The notes: a model not told the origin generated them from the letters alone. A stretch of DNA of 64,000 bases from Pontitalea aquivivens (GCF_046507575.1 NZ_JBKFEY010000001.1:248001-312000); one strand, 5' to 3'. Counted from the first letter of the stretch, positions 1-9,126 are shown. Numbers and translations are program-made.

Positions 1-102
1 CATCGAGGCCTTGTCCATTCCCTGTTCGGCGAAAACTGCCGCGGCACTCAAAAGGATACTGTGCTGTTTCTCTTCGAAATCGCTCGCGCGGGTCCGTGCC
101 AT
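1..102 (-). CDS. paaR: TetR-family regulator, N-terminal fragment (probable PaaR)
   Basis: The gene starts at position 102 on the minus strand and runs off the left edge, so only 34 codons are visible. The peptide begins MARTRASDFEEKQHSILLSA and continues with an AAAVFAEQG motif, the usual first helix of TetR/AcrR DNA-binding domains. It lies downstream of paaK and codirectional with it, separated by a terminator-like hairpin. TetR-type PaaR repressors that sense phenylacetyl-CoA are known next to paa genes in other proteobacteria. The PaaR name is inferred from position; TetR membership is read from the sequence. Confidence 0.75.
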   Translation of the reverse strand, partial: MARTRASDFEEKQHSILLSAAAVFAEQGMDKASM

Positions 103-128
103 GGTTTTCCTGTTCCGTTCTGCCCGAA

Positions 129-160
129 AGAAAAATGGGAGGGCGGTTCCGCCCCCCCCT
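129..160 (-). terminator. Rho-independent terminator after paaK
   Basis: Read on the minus strand, a GC-rich inverted repeat (GGGCGG/CCGCCC plus flanking G and C runs, AA loop) is followed by ATTTTTC. It lies just beyond the paaK stop and before the TetR gene, so it probably ends the paaG-paaI-paaK transcript. Confidence 0.65.
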
Positions 161-194
161 ATACATCGCGCGCCCGGGCGATGTCACGCAGGCG

Positions 195-1505
195 TCATTC
201 CTTCGGGCGGTTGTCGATGACGCGCTTGGCCTTCCCTTCGGACCGGGCGATCATTTCGGGATCGCAGACGTTGATCCGGGTCGAGACACCGACCACCGCC
301 TTGATGTGATGGGCCAGTTCCCTGGCCGCGGTGTCGCGTGCGGCGGCCTCGGTGTGGCCGGGGGTGCATTCGACATGGACGGTCAGATTGTCCATCCGGC
401 CCGCACGGGTCAGTTCCAGCTGGAAATGTGGCGCCAGGCCCTTGCACTTGAGGATCTGTTCCTCGATCTGTGTCGGGAACACATTGACCCCGCGCAGGAT
501 GATCATGTCGTCGCTGCGCCCGGTGATCTTGTCGATCCGGCGCATGGACCGCGCGGTGCCCGGCAGTAGGCGGGTCAGGTCGCGGGTGCGATAGCGCACC
601 ATCGGCAGGCCTTCCTTGGTCAGCGTGGTGAATACCAGTTCGCCCATCTCGCCATCGGGCAGAACCTCGCCTGTCACCGGGTCGATGATTTCGGGGTAGA
701 AGTGGTCTTCCCAGATGTGCAGGCCGTCCTTGGTTTCCACGCATTCCTGCGCGACGCCGGGGCCCATCACCTCGGACAGGCCATAGATGTCCACGGCATG
801 CATGTCGAAGGCGTCCTGAATTTCCTGCCGCATCGCGTTCGTCCAGGGTTCGGCGCCAAAAATCCCGACCTTGAGCGAACTTTCCCGCGGGTCAAGGCCC
901 TGACGCCGGAATTCATCCAGGATCGACAGCATGTAGGATGGCGTGACCATGATGATGCGCGGCTTGAAATCCGTGATCAGTGTGACCTGGCGTTCGGTCT
1001 GCCCGCCCGAAATCGGCACCACCGTGCAGCCCAGCCGTTCGGCGCCGTAATGCGCGCCAAGGCCGCCGGTGAACAGGCCGTAGCCATAGGCATTATGCAA
1101 GATGTCGCCCGGGCGCCCGCCCGCGGCCCGGATCGAGCGTGCGATCAGGTTGGCCCAGACATCGATGTCATTGGCGGTATAACCCACCACGGTCGGCTTG
1201 CCGGTGGTGCCCGACGACCCGTGGATCCGCACCAGTTTCGTCTGCGGTACGGCAAACATGCCGAAGGGATAGGTGTCGCGCAGATCCTGCTTGGTGGTGA
1301 AGGGGAACCTGGCAATATCGGCCAGCGTCTTCAGATCTTCGGGATGGACGTCATGGGCGATGAACTGCTTGCGGTAGAAGGGCGAATTCTCGAACGCATG
1401 CTTGAGCGAGCGTTTCATCCGGTGGAACTGCAGCGCGGCGATTTCATCGCGCGAGGCGATCTCGATCGGGTCCAGATCCTGCTTGCGGGGGGTTAGGTCT
1501 TCCAT
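195..1505 (-). CDS. paaK: Phenylacetate-CoA ligase PaaK
   Basis: This is the AMP-forming cytosolic ligase that activates phenylacetate to phenylacetyl-CoA, the first step of the paa pathway. The 436-residue length fits the family. The nucleotide-binding loop GSSGTTGKPTVVGYT is at about residues 96-110, and the adenylate-forming motif YGLSEVMGPG at about 241-250. The start at 1505 (MEDLTPRKQD) is preceded by a GGAGG-like ribosome binding site; a longer frame upstream lacks family similarity. It is the last gene of the minus-strand set paaG-paaI-paaK. Confidence 0.95.
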   Translation of the reverse strand: MEDLTPRKQDLDPIEIASRDEIAALQFHRMKRSLKHAFENSPFYRKQFIAHDVHPEDLKTLADIARFPFTTKQDLRDTYPFGMFAVPQTKLVRIHGSSGTTGKPTVVGYTANDIDVWANLIARSIRAAGGRPGDILHNAYGYGLFTGGLGAHYGAERLGCTVVPISGGQTERQVTLITDFKPRIIMVTPSYMLSILDEFRRQGLDPRESSLKVGIFGAEPWTNAMRQEIQDAFDMHAVDIYGLSEVMGPGVAQECVETKDGLHIWEDHFYPEIIDPVTGEVLPDGEMGELVFTTLTKEGLPMVRYRTRDLTRLLPGTARSMRRIDKITGRSDDMIILRGVNVFPTQIEEQILKCKGLAPHFQLELTRAGRMDNLTVHVECTPGHTEAAARDTAARELAHHIKAVVGVSTRINVCDPEMIARSEGKAKRVIDNRPKE

Positions 1506-1533
1506 GGGTCCTCCCTTTGGAATGCGATGCCGG

Positions 1534-1977
1534 TCATACCGGCAGGTGGGTGCCTTTGACCATGCGCGAATGGCCGCGGAATTCGGCCACCTGCACACCG
1601 TCCTGATTGGTGATGCGGATGTCATAGATCCCGGACCGGCCGCGGCGGGAAACCTCGCGCGCGGCGGCGGTCAGCCGGTCGCCGATGCGCACCGGGTTGA
1701 GATAGGAGATCGAGCAGTGCTGCCCGACCACCACGTCGTTGTAACTGTTGCAGGCGAAGGCAAAGGCCGAATCGGCCAGCGTGAAGATATAGCCGCCATG
1801 GCAATTGCCGTGCCCGTTCGACATGTCGGCGGTGACCGTCATCGACAGCGTGGCCTGCCCCGGGGCGACCTGGTCCAGCGCCATGCCCAGCCGCTGGCTG
1901 GCGGAATCGTCGTTCCACATCGCGCGGGCCGATGCCTCGGCCAATTCCTGCGGGGTCATTTTGGCTGCGGGTTTCAT
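1534..1977 (-). CDS. paaI: Hydroxyphenylacetyl-CoA thioesterase PaaI
   Basis: A 147-residue hotdog-fold thioesterase. Known PaaI proteins hydrolyse ring-hydroxylated phenylacetyl-CoA and release trapped CoA if the pathway stalls. The segment GNCHGGYIFTLADSAFAFA (about residues 57-75) is the typical PaaI active-site region with its HGG turn. The start ATG overlaps the paaG stop in an ATGA arrangement, so the two are probably translationally coupled. paaK follows 28 bases downstream. Confidence 0.93.
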   Translation of the reverse strand: MKPAAKMTPQELAEASARAMWNDDSASQRLGMALDQVAPGQATLSMTVTADMSNGHGNCHGGYIFTLADSAFAFACNSYNDVVVGQHCSISYLNPVRIGDRLTAAAREVSRRGRSGIYDIRITNQDGVQVAEFRGHSRMVKGTHLPV

Positions 1978-2768
1978 TGGCCCCTGAACTCCGGTTTGCG
2001 CTTTTCCAGAAAGGCGGTAACGCCTTCGGCATAATCGGCGCTGCGCCCGGCCTGGCGCTGGCAGTCGCGTTCCATGTCCAGCTGGGCATCCAGGCTGTTG
2101 GTGGCCGCAGCCTGGATCAGCCGCTTGGTCAGGCCCAGGCCCAGCGTCGGGCCGGCGGCCAGCGATTGCGCCAGCGCGGCGGCCTCGGGCAGCAGCGCAT
2201 CATCGTCGACGGCCTTCCAGATCAGCCCCCAATCGGCGGCGCGTTCGGCCATCAGCGGTTCGGCCGTCAGCGCCAGCGCCTTGGCGCGCGGTTCGCCCAG
2301 AATGCGCGGCAGGTTCCAGGTGCCGCCGGCATCGGGGACCAGCCCGATCCTGGCGAAAGCCTGAATGAATTTCGCCGATTTCGCCGCCAGAACGATGTCG
2401 CAGGCCAGCGCGATATTGGCGCCTGCGCCCGCCGCCACACCGTTGACCGCGCAGACCACCGGCTTTTCCAGCGCCCGCAGCAGCCGCAGCGTGGGATTGT
2501 AGAAGGTTTCCAGCGTATGGCCCAGATCCGGGGCCGGGCCGCCCTTGCGCGGATCGCGGTCACCAAGGTCCTGGCCTGCGCAGAACCCGCGCCCCGCGCC
2601 GGTCAGCAGGACCGCGCGCACATCGGCATCATCATGCGCGCGCTGCAATCCTGCGCGCAGCGCAAGGTGCATGGCCTCATCGAAGGAATTAAGCTTTTCT
2701 GGACGGTTCAGCGTCAGGTACAGGACGCCATCGTTCAGCGCCACCAGGACTGTGTCGGATTGGGTCAT
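1974..2768 (-). CDS. paaG: PaaG, ring-epoxide isomerase (enoyl-CoA hydratase family)
   Basis: A 264-residue crotonase-fold protein. PaaG converts ring 1,2-epoxyphenylacetyl-CoA to the oxepin form and also acts later in beta-oxidation of the opened ring. The oxyanion-hole segment AVNGVAAGAGANIALACDI is at about residues 96-114, followed by GLVPDAGGTWNLPRILG. The Asp where many hydratases carry Glu fits the isomerase type. The start at 2768 (MTQSDTVLVALNDG) follows GGGGGAGAT. It is the first gene of the minus-strand operon and diverges from paaN. Confidence 0.88.
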   Translation of the reverse strand: MTQSDTVLVALNDGVLYLTLNRPEKLNSFDEAMHLALRAGLQRAHDDADVRAVLLTGAGRGFCAGQDLGDRDPRKGGPAPDLGHTLETFYNPTLRLLRALEKPVVCAVNGVAAGAGANIALACDIVLAAKSAKFIQAFARIGLVPDAGGTWNLPRILGEPRAKALALTAEPLMAERAADWGLIWKAVDDDALLPEAAALAQSLAAGPTLGLGLTKRLIQAAATNSLDAQLDMERDCQRQAGRSADYAEGVTAFLEKRKPEFRGQ

Positions 2769-2831
2769 CGGCAATCTCCCCCTCAGGCCGCGGGCTGACC
2801 GGCGGCGTGTAAAAAATTTGTTGCATAGTCC

Positions 2832-2843
2832 GACCGGCCGGTC
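2832..2843. promoter_or_regulatory. Candidate PaaR operator in the paaG/paaN intergenic region
   Basis: GACCGGCCGGTC is a perfect 12-bp palindrome midway between the divergent paaG and paaN starts. On the minus strand it overlaps TTGACC, a possible -35 element for paaG. The TetR regulator at the left edge is the obvious candidate binder. The palindrome is seen; the binding is inferred. Confidence 0.5.
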
Positions 2844-2877
2844 AATGATAAAGCTGTTTTGAGGAGGAGGCACCGGC

Positions 2878-4542
2878 ATGAGCAAGCTGTTTGACCGTCA
2901 TCATGGGCTGTTGAAGGATGCGTTGCGCGCGCTGGAAAGCCGCGGATTCTGGTCGCCTTTTCCAGAGGTTCCAAGCGGCAAGGTCTATGGGGAAACCGCC
3001 CGGGCCGAAGGTGATGCCTCGTTTGCCGCGGCGCTTGGCGCGCCCTTTGACCTGCCCGGCCACCCCGAATCAGGTCGTCTTGGGGCCGAGGTTTCGCCCT
3101 GGGGGCCGGCGCTGGGAATCACCTATCCGGCTGCTTCGCCCGAAACCCTGATCGCCGCATCCCGGGCTGCCGCCGCGCCCTGGGCGGCTGCCAGCCCCGA
3201 AACCCGGGTGGGCATCTGCCTGGAAATTCTGGTGCGGCTGAACCGGATCAGCTTCCTGATGGGCAATGCGGTGATGCACACGACCGGGCAGGCCTTTGCG
3301 ATGGCCTTCCAGGCGGGCGGGCCGCATGCGCAGGATCGCGGGCTGGAGGCGGTGGCCACCGCCTGGGCGGAAATGATCCGCACGCCCAAAACCGCGATCT
3401 GGGAAAAGCCGCAGGGCAAGGCCGCGCCGCTGGTGATCGAAAAGCACTGGCGCGTGGTGCCGCGCGGTGTGGCGCTGGTGATCGGCTGCAACACTTTTCC
3501 GACGTGGAATTCCTATCCCGGGCTGTTCGCCAGCCTGGCCACCGGCAACCCGGTGATCGTCAAGCCGCATCCGGGCGCGGTCTTGCCGCTGGCGATCACC
3601 GTGCGCATCGCGCGTGAGGTTCTGGCCGAGGCGGGCCTGCCCGCCGATGTGGTTTTGCTGGCCGCTGATCTGGCGCAGGCGCCGATCACGGCTGATCTGG
3701 TGCGCGATCCGGCGGTTCGGATCATCGACTACACCGGATCAAACGCCTTTGGCCAATGGGTGCGTGACAATGCCGCGCCGGGTGCGCAGGTCTATACCGA
3801 GGAAGCGGGCGTCAATTCCATCGTGATCGCCGCCAGCGATGATTTCGGCGGCATGTGCGCCAATATCGCCTTTTCGCTGTCGCTGTATTCCGGGCAGATG
3901 TGCACCTCGCCGCAGGATATCTTTGTGCCGCGCGACGGGATCGACACGGATCAGGGCCGCAAGAGCCTGGATCAGGTGGCCCGGGGCATTGCCGATGCGG
4001 TCGATGCGCTGCTGGCGGATCCGGCGCGCGCGGCCGGGGTCTGTGGTGCGATCGCCAACCCGGCCACGCTGGCGCGGGTGGATGCGGCGCGGGCCCAGGG
4101 CCGTGTGGTGCGCGACAGCGCGCCGCTGGCCGGGCAGGGGCGCAGCGCCACGCCGCTGATTGTGGCGCTGGACGAGGGCACTGCCGGATCGGCCGCACAT
4201 GAGGCCGAGTGTTTTGGCCCCGTCGCCTTTGTCGTGCCCGTGGCCGATGCCCGGGCCGGCATTCAGGCCGCCGCCGATCTGGCGCGGCGCAAGGGTGCGA
4301 TCACCGCTGCGCTCTATGACACCGACGAATCCCGCATCCTGCGCGCCGCCGATGCCTTTGCCGGGGCGGGCGTGAACCTGTCGGTCAATCTGACCGGCAA
4401 TATCTTTGTCAATCAAAGCGCTGCGTTCAGCGACTACCATGTCACCGGGGCCAACCCGGCGGGTAACGCAAGCCTGACCGACACCGCCTTCGTCACCGGA
4501 CGGTTCCGCGTGGCGATGTGGCGGCGACCGAAAGCGGCCTGA
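2878..4542 (+). CDS. paaN: PaaN, aldehyde dehydrogenase of the phenylacetate pathway
   Basis: A 554-residue aldehyde-dehydrogenase-superfamily protein of the PaaN type, distinct from the fused PaaZ because no C-terminal MaoC hydratase is present. The conserved EEAGVNSIVIAAS segment is near residue 309, and the catalytic Cys lies in YSGQMCTSPQDIF near residue 341. It probably oxidises the semialdehyde formed on ring opening; a separate hydratase would then be needed. The start follows GAGGAGGAG at good spacing. It diverges from paaG and is followed at 44 bases by the transporter genes. Confidence 0.9.
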   Translation: MSKLFDRHHGLLKDALRALESRGFWSPFPEVPSGKVYGETARAEGDASFAAALGAPFDLPGHPESGRLGAEVSPWGPALGITYPAASPETLIAASRAAAAPWAAASPETRVGICLEILVRLNRISFLMGNAVMHTTGQAFAMAFQAGGPHAQDRGLEAVATAWAEMIRTPKTAIWEKPQGKAAPLVIEKHWRVVPRGVALVIGCNTFPTWNSYPGLFASLATGNPVIVKPHPGAVLPLAITVRIAREVLAEAGLPADVVLLAADLAQAPITADLVRDPAVRIIDYTGSNAFGQWVRDNAAPGAQVYTEEAGVNSIVIAASDDFGGMCANIAFSLSLYSGQMCTSPQDIFVPRDGIDTDQGRKSLDQVARGIADAVDALLADPARAAGVCGAIANPATLARVDAARAQGRVVRDSAPLAGQGRSATPLIVALDEGTAGSAAHEAECFGPVAFVVPVADARAGIQAAADLARRKGAITAALYDTDESRILRAADAFAGAGVNLSVNLTGNIFVNQSAAFSDYHVTGANPAGNASLTDTAFVTGRFRVAMWRRPKAA

Positions 4543-4586
4543 CCGGGCCGCCCCACTGCCAGAGTTCTCTGAGGGAGGAGACCAGC

Positions 4587-5741
4587 ATGAAGACCCTGAC
4601 CACCACCGCCAGCGCGACCGCGCTTGCCACGCTTATGGCCCTTGGCCTGGCCGGCACCGCCACGGCCGAAATCAAGATCGGCGCCTCGGTGTCCGAAACC
4701 GGCCCCGCCGCCTTTCTGGGCGACCCCGAGGCCAAGACGCTGAAGATGCTTGTCGAGGACATCAACGCCAATGGCGGCGTCAACGGCGAGCCGATCGAGC
4801 TTGTGATCTATGACGACGGCGGCGATCCGAACAAGGCGCGCACCTTCGCCACCCGCCTGGTCGAGGATGACGAGGTCGTCGCCATCGTCGGCGGCACCAC
4901 CACCGGCACCTCGATGGCGATCATCCCGGTGGCCGAGGATGCCGAAGTTCCCTTCATCTCGCTGGCCGGCGCGATCGAGATCATCGATCCGGTCAAGCCC
5001 TTCGTCTTCAAGACCCCGCATACCGACCGCATGGCCTGTGCCAAGATCTTTGAAGACATGCAGAAGCGGCAGATCAGCAAGATCGGCATGATTTCGGGGA
5101 CCGACGGCTTTGGCGCCTCGATGCGCAACCAGTGCCTGTCGATCGTGGGCGATTACGGCATCGAGGTGCTGGCCGACGAAAGCTATGGGCCGCAGGATGC
5201 CGACATGACCCCGCAGCTGACCAACATCAAGGGCAGCGACGGTATCCAGGCGATCCTGAACCCGGGCTTTGGCCAGGGTCCCTCGATCGTGACGCGCAAC
5301 TATGCGCAGCTGGCGATAGACCTGCCGCTGTATCAGTCGCATGGCGTCGCCTCGAAAGGGTTCATCGAGCTGGCGGGGGTCGCGGCCGCCGAGGGCGTGC
5401 GCCTGCCGGGCAACGCCCTTCTGGTGCCCGACCTGCTGGCCGGGGATGACCCGCAAAAGCCGGTCGTGACCGCCTACAAGACCATGTTCGAGGACAAGAC
5501 CGGCACGCCGGTCGGCACCTTTGGCGGCTATGCCCATGACGGGCTGCGCATTCTGGTCGATGCCATCACCCGCGCCGGTTCGACCGAGCCCGTGGCGATC
5601 CGTGACGCGATCGAGGCGACCTCGGGGCTGGTGGGGACCACCGGCATCTATACGATGTCGTCCGGGGATCACCTGGGCCTGGACCTGTCTGCCTTCCGGA
5701 TGCTGGAAATCCGCAACGGCGAATGGACCCTGGTTGAGTAA
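4587..5741 (+). CDS. Periplasmic substrate-binding protein of a branched-chain-type ABC transporter
   Basis: A 384-residue LivK/Peripla_BP_6-type protein. Residues 1-26 form a signal peptide ending at ATA-EIKIG, so it is periplasmic. The start at 4587 (MKTLTTTASATALATL) is set by GGGAGGAG. The mature part has the two-lobe receptor pattern (KIGASVSETGPAAFLGD, ALLVPDLLAGDDP). It begins the transporter genes that follow paaN. Such receptors bind aliphatic or aromatic acids. Phenylacetate or a related aromatic acid is a context-based guess for the ligand. Confidence 0.88.
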   Translation: MKTLTTTASATALATLMALGLAGTATAEIKIGASVSETGPAAFLGDPEAKTLKMLVEDINANGGVNGEPIELVIYDDGGDPNKARTFATRLVEDDEVVAIVGGTTTGTSMAIIPVAEDAEVPFISLAGAIEIIDPVKPFVFKTPHTDRMACAKIFEDMQKRQISKIGMISGTDGFGASMRNQCLSIVGDYGIEVLADESYGPQDADMTPQLTNIKGSDGIQAILNPGFGQGPSIVTRNYAQLAIDLPLYQSHGVASKGFIELAGVAAAEGVRLPGNALLVPDLLAGDDPQKPVVTAYKTMFEDKTGTPVGTFGGYAHDGLRILVDAITRAGSTEPVAIRDAIEATSGLVGTTGIYTMSSGDHLGLDLSAFRMLEIRNGEWTLVE

Positions 5742-5749
5742 TTCATGAC

Positions 5750-5782
5750 GGCCCGGCCCGCCGCGTGCGGGCCGGGCCTTTC
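5750..5782 (+). terminator. Hairpin between receptor and permease genes (partial terminator)
   Basis: GGCCCGGCCCGC and GCGGGCCGGGCC form a 12-bp perfect stem with a short loop, followed by TTTCC. It sits just after the binding-protein stop. Such hairpins commonly stabilise receptor mRNA and reduce read-through, giving more receptor than permease. Confidence 0.65.
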
Positions 5783-5829
5783 CGCGCCGCCCGCGCGCCC
5801 CTGTCCCGCCATCGCCGGAGAGCCTCCCG

Positions 5830-6702
5830 ATGCCCGAACTGATGCAATTCCTACTGTCCGGTGTGACGGTCGGCGCGGTCTACGCGCTGGTCGCGCTGGG
5901 TTTCACCATCATTTACAACGCCTCTGACGTCGTGAACTTCGCCCAGGGCGAATTCGTGATGCTGGGCGGCATGATCACCGTCTTCGCCTTCAAGGCGGGG
6001 TTGCCGCTGCCGCTGGCGGCGCTGATCGCGGTCGCGGTGACGGCGGCGATCGGGGTGGCGCTGAACAAGCTGGCGATCGAGCCGGCACGCGGTGCGCCGG
6101 TGGTGTCGCTGATCATCATCACGATTGGCGCCTCGATCTTCATCCGGGGCGTGACGCAGCTGGTCTTTGACAAGCAGCTGCACCGCTTTCCGGCCTTTTC
6201 GGGCGATGATCCGATCCGGGTGCTGGGGGCGACGATCCTGCCGCAAAGCCTTTGGGTGATCGCGGGGGCGTTGGCGGTGTTCGTGGGGCTGTGGCTGTTC
6301 TTCACCCGCACGCTGATGGGCAAGGCCATCCTGGCTACGTCGAACAACCGGCTGGCGGCGCAGCTGGTGGGGATCAACACCGCCTGGGTTATGACGCTGT
6401 CCTTTGCCATGTCGGCGGGCATCGGCGCGCTGGCGGGCGTTCTGGTGACGCCGATCACGCTGGTCAGCTATGACGTGGGCATCGCGCTGGCGTTGAAGGG
6501 CTTTGCCGCGGCGATGCTGGGCGGCATGGGCAACCCCAAGGGCGCGCTGGTGGGCGGCATCCTGCTGGGCCTGCTTGAGGCGCTGACCGCGGGCTACATT
6601 TCCAGCCAGTACAAGGATGCCGCGGCCTTCATCGTGATCCTTGCGGTACTGTTTGCCATGCCGCAGGGCCTGTTTGGCAAGAAATCCACGGATCGGGTGT
6701 GA
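5830..6702 (+). CDS. livH: Branched-chain-type ABC transporter permease LivH
   Basis: A 290-residue inner-membrane permease of the LivH family with about eight hydrophobic segments. It opens MPELMQFLLSGVTVGAVYAL and contains the family feature NFAQGEFVMLGGM near residues 35-50. It pairs with the LivM-like permease that follows. Its stop overlaps an upstream in-frame GTG of the next gene, so the two are coupled. A weak RBS (CCGGAGAG) precedes the start. Confidence 0.92.
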   Translation: MPELMQFLLSGVTVGAVYALVALGFTIIYNASDVVNFAQGEFVMLGGMITVFAFKAGLPLPLAALIAVAVTAAIGVALNKLAIEPARGAPVVSLIIITIGASIFIRGVTQLVFDKQLHRFPAFSGDDPIRVLGATILPQSLWVIAGALAVFVGLWLFFTRTLMGKAILATSNNRLAAQLVGINTAWVMTLSFAMSAGIGALAGVLVTPITLVSYDVGIALALKGFAAAMLGGMGNPKGALVGGILLGLLEALTAGYISSQYKDAAAFIVILAVLFAMPQGLFGKKSTDRV

Positions 6703-6704
6703 CC

Positions 6705-7661
6705 ATGAAGCTGAGCAACAAGCAAGCGACCCTTCTGGTGCTGGCCCTGCTGATCGCCATCACCCCGTTCTTCTTCCCCTCATCCTACTATTACCGCGTG
6801 GGATCACTGATCTTCGTGAACGGCATCGCGGTGACGGGGATGGTCATCCTGATCGGCTATGCCGGCCAGATCAGCCTGGGCCATGCGGGCTTTGCCGGGA
6901 TCGGCGCCTATACCTGCGCGCTGGCGCCGGTGCATCTGGGCCTGCATCCGGGGCTGGCGCTGGTGCTGGGGGCGGCGATTTCGGCGGCGATGGCCTGGCT
7001 GATCGGGCGGCCGATCCTGCGGCTGAGGGGCTATTACCTGGGCGTGGCGACGCTGGGGTTTGGCATTCTGGTGTCGATGGTTCTGGCCAATGAACGCGAC
7101 ATCACCCGTGGTCCCGACGGGATCGAGGTGGCCGATCTGGGCCTGCGGGGCCTGTTGAAGGATATGGGCCTGAACCTGAACAATTCTGAATTCTGGTATG
7201 CCTTCACCGGTCTTGCGCTGCTGCTGGGGGCCTGGCTTGCGCTGAACCTGTACAACAGCCCCACGGGCCGGGCGCTGCGCGCGCTGCACGGATCGGAAAT
7301 CGCCGCGCGCACCGTGGGCGTGGACGTGGCCCGGCTGAAGCTGCAGGCCTTCGTGATTTCGGCGGTCTATGCCTCGGTCTCGGGGTCGCTGCTGGCGCTG
7401 CAGAACAAGTTCATCACCCCCGATGTCGCGGGCTACATGCACTCGATCGAAATGGTGACGATGGCGGTTCTGGGGGGCGCGGGATCGGTTCTTGGCGCGA
7501 TCTTCGGTGCCGGCATCCTGACGATGCTGCCGCAGGTGCTTACGGTTTTTGCCGAATATGAACAGCTGATGCTGGGTCTGGTGATGATGCTGGTGATGAT
7601 CTTCATGCGCGATGGGCTGCTGCCGTCGGTCCTGCGCCTGATCCGGGGGAGGGGGGAATGA
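6705..7661 (+). CDS. livM: Branched-chain-type ABC transporter permease LivM
   Basis: A 318-residue LivM-family inner-membrane permease. The typical GYAGQISLGHAGFAGIGAY motif lies around residues 47-65. The ATG at 6705 is taken as start; a GTG two codons earlier (6699) overlaps the livH stop and is an alternative. It overlaps the next gene (livG ATG at 7658) by four bases. It probably forms the channel together with LivH. Confidence 0.92.
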   Translation: MKLSNKQATLLVLALLIAITPFFFPSSYYYRVGSLIFVNGIAVTGMVILIGYAGQISLGHAGFAGIGAYTCALAPVHLGLHPGLALVLGAAISAAMAWLIGRPILRLRGYYLGVATLGFGILVSMVLANERDITRGPDGIEVADLGLRGLLKDMGLNLNNSEFWYAFTGLALLLGAWLALNLYNSPTGRALRALHGSEIAARTVGVDVARLKLQAFVISAVYASVSGSLLALQNKFITPDVAGYMHSIEMVTMAVLGGAGSVLGAIFGAGILTMLPQVLTVFAEYEQLMLGLVMMLVMIFMRDGLLPSVLRLIRGRGE

Positions 7662-8437
7662 GCCTTTTGCAAGTCGAGGGGCTGGGCATCGAATTCGGCG
7701 GCGTGCGTGCCGTCCACGATGTCAGCTTCGCCATGAAACCGGGCGAGATCGTCTCGGTCATCGGGCCCAATGGCGCGGGCAAGACCACGCTGTTCAACAT
7801 GATTTCGGGCGTGTACCTGCCCGGCTCGGGCCGGGTCAGGCTGGACGGCGAGGACGTGACCGGCATGAGCCCGCATCTGCTGGCGCGCCGGGGCCTGTCG
7901 CGTACCTTCCAGAATCTGCAGATCTTTCAGCAGATGACGGTGCTGGAAAATGCGATCGCGGGCTATCACCTGCAGGAAAGCGGGCATCTGCTGGCTGATC
8001 TGCTGAACCTGCCCGCCTCGCGGCGCCGGGCGCAGGTCGCGCGCGAAGGTGCGCAGAAACTGCTGGACCGCGTGGGCCTTGGCCGCGCCGCCGAGCATGA
8101 GGCGGGAAACCTGTCCTATGGCGCGCTCAAGCGGCTGGAAATCGCGCGCGCGCTGGCGCTGAAGCCGCGGGTGCTGTTGCTGGATGAACCGGCGGCGGGC
8201 TGCAACGCGGTCGAGACCGAAGAAATCGACCACCTGATCGCCGAGGTCGCCGCCGAGGGCGTGGCGATCCTGCTGGTCGAGCATGACATGAAAATGGTCA
8301 TGCGCATTTCCAACCATATCGTGGTGCTGGACCATGGCGAGAAGATCGCCGAGGGCGACCCGGCCACGGTCAGCCGCAACCCCGATGTGATCGCGGCCTA
8401 TCTTGGAACGCAGGAGGCTGCCGATGCTGACGGTTGA
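7658..8437 (+). CDS. livG: ABC transporter ATP-binding protein LivG
   Basis: A 259-residue ATPase of the LivG type. Walker A is GPNGAGKTTLFN at about residues 37-48, the signature is LSYGALKRLEIARAL, and Walker B is RVLLLDEPAAG. The long insert with HLLARRGLSRTFQNLQIF is usual for LivG. The signature reads LSYGAL where many homologues have LSYGQQ, a mild deviation. Its end overlaps the start of livF by 14 bases. Confidence 0.93.
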   Translation: MSLLQVEGLGIEFGGVRAVHDVSFAMKPGEIVSVIGPNGAGKTTLFNMISGVYLPGSGRVRLDGEDVTGMSPHLLARRGLSRTFQNLQIFQQMTVLENAIAGYHLQESGHLLADLLNLPASRRRAQVAREGAQKLLDRVGLGRAAEHEAGNLSYGALKRLEIARALALKPRVLLLDEPAAGCNAVETEEIDHLIAEVAAEGVAILLVEHDMKMVMRISNHIVVLDHGEKIAEGDPATVSRNPDVIAAYLGTQEAADADG

Positions 8438-9125
8438 GGGGCTGCGGTCGCGCTATGGCCGCATCGAGGTGCTGCATGGCATCGATCTGTCCGTGAATTC
8501 GGGCGAAATCGTCACCGTGGTGGGGGCCAACGGTGCGGGCAAGACCACGCTTTTGCGTTGCATTTCCGGGGTGCAGCCGGTCACCGGCGGGTCGGTCACC
8601 TTCCGGGGCGAGATCATCACCCAGGTGCCGGGCTTCAAGCGCCTGCGCCGGGGGCTTGCGCAATCGCCCGAGGGGCGGCAGATCTTTACCAACCTGACGG
8701 TTGAGGAAAATCTGCGGCTGGGCGCGTTCCTGTTTTCCGATGACCGGGTAGAACGCGACATGGAAGACGCCTTCCAGATGTTCCCGATCCTGAAACAGAA
8801 ACGCAACCAGGCGGCGGGCGGCCTGTCGGGCGGGCAACAGCAGATGCTGGCAATCGCGCGCGCGCTGATGGGGCGGCCGTCGTGCCTTTTGCTGGATGAA
8901 CCCTCGATGGGGCTGGCGCCGATCCTGGTGCAGCAGATCTTCGATGTGGTCAGCGGGCTGAAACAACTTGACGTGACCGTGCTTCTGGTCGAACAGAACG
9001 CGTTCGGGGCGCTGAAGATTGCCGATCGCGGCTATGTCATGGAGACGGGCCGCATCAGCATCGAAGGACCGGCGGCCGACCTGATCGCCGATCCGCGTAT
9101 CCGCGAAGCCTATCTGGGGATTTGA
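8424..9125 (+). CDS. livF: ABC transporter ATP-binding protein LivF
   Basis: A 233-residue ATPase. Walker A is GANGAGKTTLL near residues 33-43, the signature is LSGGQQQMLAIARAL, and Walker B is CLLLDEPSMG. The start at 8424 (MLTVEGLRSRYGRIEVLHGI) follows CAGGAGG inside the end of livG. With LivG it forms the ATPase dimer energising the LivHM permease. The next gene begins one base after its stop. Confidence 0.93.
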   Translation: MLTVEGLRSRYGRIEVLHGIDLSVNSGEIVTVVGANGAGKTTLLRCISGVQPVTGGSVTFRGEIITQVPGFKRLRRGLAQSPEGRQIFTNLTVEENLRLGAFLFSDDRVERDMEDAFQMFPILKQKRNQAAGGLSGGQQQMLAIARALMGRPSCLLLDEPSMGLAPILVQQIFDVVSGLKQLDVTVLLVEQNAFGALKIADRGYVMETGRISIEGPAADLIADPRIREAYLGI

Positions 9126-9126
9126 C

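Noticed and set aside
2878..4542. Calling the aldehyde dehydrogenase PaaZ
   Set aside because: PaaZ has a C-terminal MaoC hydratase domain and is about 680 residues; this protein ends after the dehydrogenase domain and matches PaaN.
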